This document shows positions 62,726 through 64,000 of a DNA stretch of 64,000 nucleotides, piece after piece (within the stretch, counting starts at the first letter, position 1; every line of letters starts with the position of its first letter). The DNA comes from Corallococcus caeni. Lineage in GTDB: Bacteria > Myxococcota > Myxococcia > Myxococcales > Myxococcaceae. The notes beneath the pieces are model-generated. The model was not told where the DNA came from and ran no database searches. It was given only the letters and a program-made list of their open reading frames with translations. The stretch spans positions 1 through 64,000 of the forward strand of contig NZ_BTTW01000005.1 in the NCBI RefSeq assembly GCF_036245865.1, in the 5' to 3' direction. Position numbers and translations under genes: made by a program.

Positions 62726-63187
62726 TCAGTCCTCGGGCTCAGACTCCTCACGAGGTGGGAAGCGCTGGAGCTGCTCCCGCAGGGACCGTGAGGCTCGCCT
62801 CAGCGCATCCGCGTCGAGCGCGAAGTCCGCGCTCAATTCCGTCCTGGACGACGGATGAATGTCTGGCTGGGGCCGCAGCTCGCCCGTCACCCGGACGCAC
62901 ACGCGGACTTCGTTCCCGTCGCCAGCGAGCCGCTCGAACACCAGGTTGGGTTCGGTGAAGCGCAGGGCGTCCTGCGTGGGTGTCCCGGCCGCGAGCGCAT
63001 CCAGCCAGTCCGCGAGCTCGGCGACTTCGAAGGTCTCGAGCGCCGGGTCCGTGGCCTTCCACTCGACGGATAAGAAGGCCGCGTCGATTTCGATGTTCAG
63101 CCAGTTCTCCGCCCCCTGTCCTTCGGCGAACTGGTAGCCCACGATGCGGAGCCCGAAGCGGTCCCCGCTCCTGTCCTCGAAGAACAT
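62726..63187 (-). CDS. Hypothetical protein, possibly WapI-family immunity-like
   Basis: ATG 63187 follows GGAGGTG and overlaps the stop of the upstream hydrolase gene (TGATG), so the two are translationally coupled. The 153-residue protein has no signal or membrane segment. GLRIVGYQFAEGQGAENWLN, IEWK/VEWKATDPALETFEVA and ELADWLDAL resemble short proteins called WapI-family immunity proteins; I infer this from pattern memory. The C-terminal half is acidic with a REESEPED tail. No toxin gene lies beside it, so an immunity role has no contextual support. Confidence 0.5.
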   Translation of the reverse strand: MFFEDRSGDRFGLRIVGYQFAEGQGAENWLNIEIDAAFLSVEWKATDPALETFEVAELADWLDALAAGTPTQDALRFTEPNLVFERLAGDGNEVRVCVRVTGELRPQPDIHPSSRTELSADFALDADALRRASRSLREQLQRFPPREESEPED

Positions 63188-64000
63188 CAGCGCACCTCCA
63201 GCGCGCGGCGGAAGAACGCTACGCCTTCCGCGTTCGTGCGCGCGTGCGAGGCCGGGCGCGTCCCGGCCACCGGGTCTCGGCACAGCATCGCGATGACGTC
63301 GAAGCCCTTCGGGTAGCACTCGGGCAGGAAGGTGAAGTGCCCCGCGTCGTCCAGGACCACCGTCGTCGTGGTCGCGGCCGGCAGCAGTCCCACCAGATGC
63401 ATGCCGTGCGCTTCGTGCGGCATCAGCTCGTCGCCCTTGGCCAGCACCAGCTCCACGGGCTTCTGGATGTCGGCGGTGTCCCGCGCCTCGAAGGACGCCG
63501 CCATGCCCGGCGCCATCGCGAACGCGGCCTTCACTCGCGGATCCAGATACGACGCTCGGGCGTGCTTCATGTCGATGCGGCCGTAGTCCACGTCGCGCAG
63601 CCCCTCACAGCCAATCTCCTCGCGGGTGCCCGGCGTCTTGCAGCGCTTCTCAATCCATTCCAGGTTCAGGTTCAGCCCCACCAGCGCCAGCGCCGTATAG
63701 CCGCCCATCGAGTGCCCCGTCGCGCCGATGCGCTCCGGATCCACGCGCGGGCCCCACTTCGGGTCCTTCAGCAGGTGGTCCAGGATGACCGTGAAGTCCT
63801 GTGGGCGCTCGTAGGCGCGCGCGAAGCCCTCCGGGCTGGTGTCGCCGTAGGTGTTGCCCGGGTGGTTCAACGCCACGACGACGAAGCCGTGCGCCGCCAG
63901 GTTCGAACCGAACCAGGACAGGTCCATCACCGAGCCCCCGCTGCCGTGCGACAGCAGCACCACCGGCCAGCGCTCGCGCGCGTCCGACAGCGGTGCGTCC
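63187..64000 (-). CDS. Alpha/beta-hydrolase (dienelactone/PAF-acetylhydrolase-like), 5' end outside window
   Basis: The frame runs in from beyond position 64000 (the visible start DAPLSDARERWPVVLLSHGS is in phase). About 270 residues are seen. The oxyanion motif is LLSHGSGGSVMDLSWFG, the nucleophile Ser is in IGATGHSMGGYTAL, ELVLAKGDELMPHEA carries the acid, and VVLDDAGHFTFLPE the His. It contains a possible disulphide Cys pair (EKRCKTPGTREEIGCEG), so an exported enzyme with a signal peptide beyond the edge is likely. Relatives are annotated as dienelactone hydrolase-like; the substrate is unknown. Confidence 0.85.
   Translation of the reverse strand, partial: DAPLSDARERWPVVLLSHGSGGSVMDLSWFGSNLAAHGFVVVALNHPGNTYGDTSPEGFARAYERPQDFTVILDHLLKDPKWGPRVDPERIGATGHSMGGYTALALVGLNLNLEWIEKRCKTPGTREEIGCEGLRDVDYGRIDMKHARASYLDPRVKAAFAMAPGMAASFEARDTADIQKPVELVLAKGDELMPHEAHGMHLVGLLPAATTTTVVLDDAGHFTFLPECYPKGFDVIAMLCRDPVAGTRPASHARTNAEGVAFFRRALEVR

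Overview
The window is chromosomal DNA of very high GC content (strong G/C preference at third codon positions) with dense, mostly intact genes. Several traits point to a myxobacterium of the Myxococcaceae, probably Corallococcus or a close relative: a Hanks-type kinase, many two-component and sigma-54 activator genes, PilZ-receiver and HTH-receiver fusions, and lipoproteins with Asp/Ala/Gly-rich linkers. The genus is my inference; no rRNA or marker comparison was possible.

Layout. 1-467: an Uma2-type nuclease gene cut short beside the N-terminus of an apparent IS630-like transposase. 468-3744: MDR-type oxidoreductase and a large HPII-type catalase. 3767-7586 (minus): a beta-helix lipoprotein and a dihaem cytochrome c lipoprotein (a recurrent pair of unknown function), then a 64-residue aromatic-rich peptide and a small cytosolic subtilase. 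7937-10703: secreted decapeptide-repeat protein, YpfJ-like metallopeptidase and a neutral-ceramidase-like protein. 10870-21137: purF, then a histidine kinase and NtrC-type regulator, a sigma-54 promoter with upstream repeats, and a czcCBA-type metal efflux operon. 21157-28323: hydrolase, pseudouridine synthase, wecB, kdsB, aldo/keto reductase, ABC exporter, a 16-codon ORF with a near-perfect Shine-Dalgarno and a strong terminator, and a small Cys-rich protein. 28411-31492: pyrG-kdsA-kdsC. 31576-37912: HTH-receiver regulator, Hsp20, zinc-ribbon protein, MshEN-like protein, serB, a kinase-like protein with a degenerate catalytic loop, and a PilZ-receiver protein. 38017-46235: nuoEFJKLMN, a subset of complex I. 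46779-53407 (minus): phosphoribosyltransferase, selB, histidine kinase and sigma-54 response regulator as one tightly packed unit. 53570-64000: hslO, sdhC, ssb, dacB-like peptidase, an oligopeptide ABC transporter without ATPases, dtd, a possible WapI-type protein and a truncated alpha/beta hydrolase.

How genes work together. The best-supported regulatory circuit is the kinase/NtrC pair (12230-15255) facing the sigma-54 promoter of the divalent-metal efflux operon. The kdsB, kdsA and kdsC genes supply Kdo for lipopolysaccharide, and wecB supplies UDP-ManNAc. Complex I subunits E, F and J-N are together, but A-D, G, H and I are absent here. The least understood and most interesting parts are the peptide-subtilase pair, the kinase-like protein with an HHN motif, the 16-codon transcript unit, and the inverted-repeat-rich gap after nuoN.
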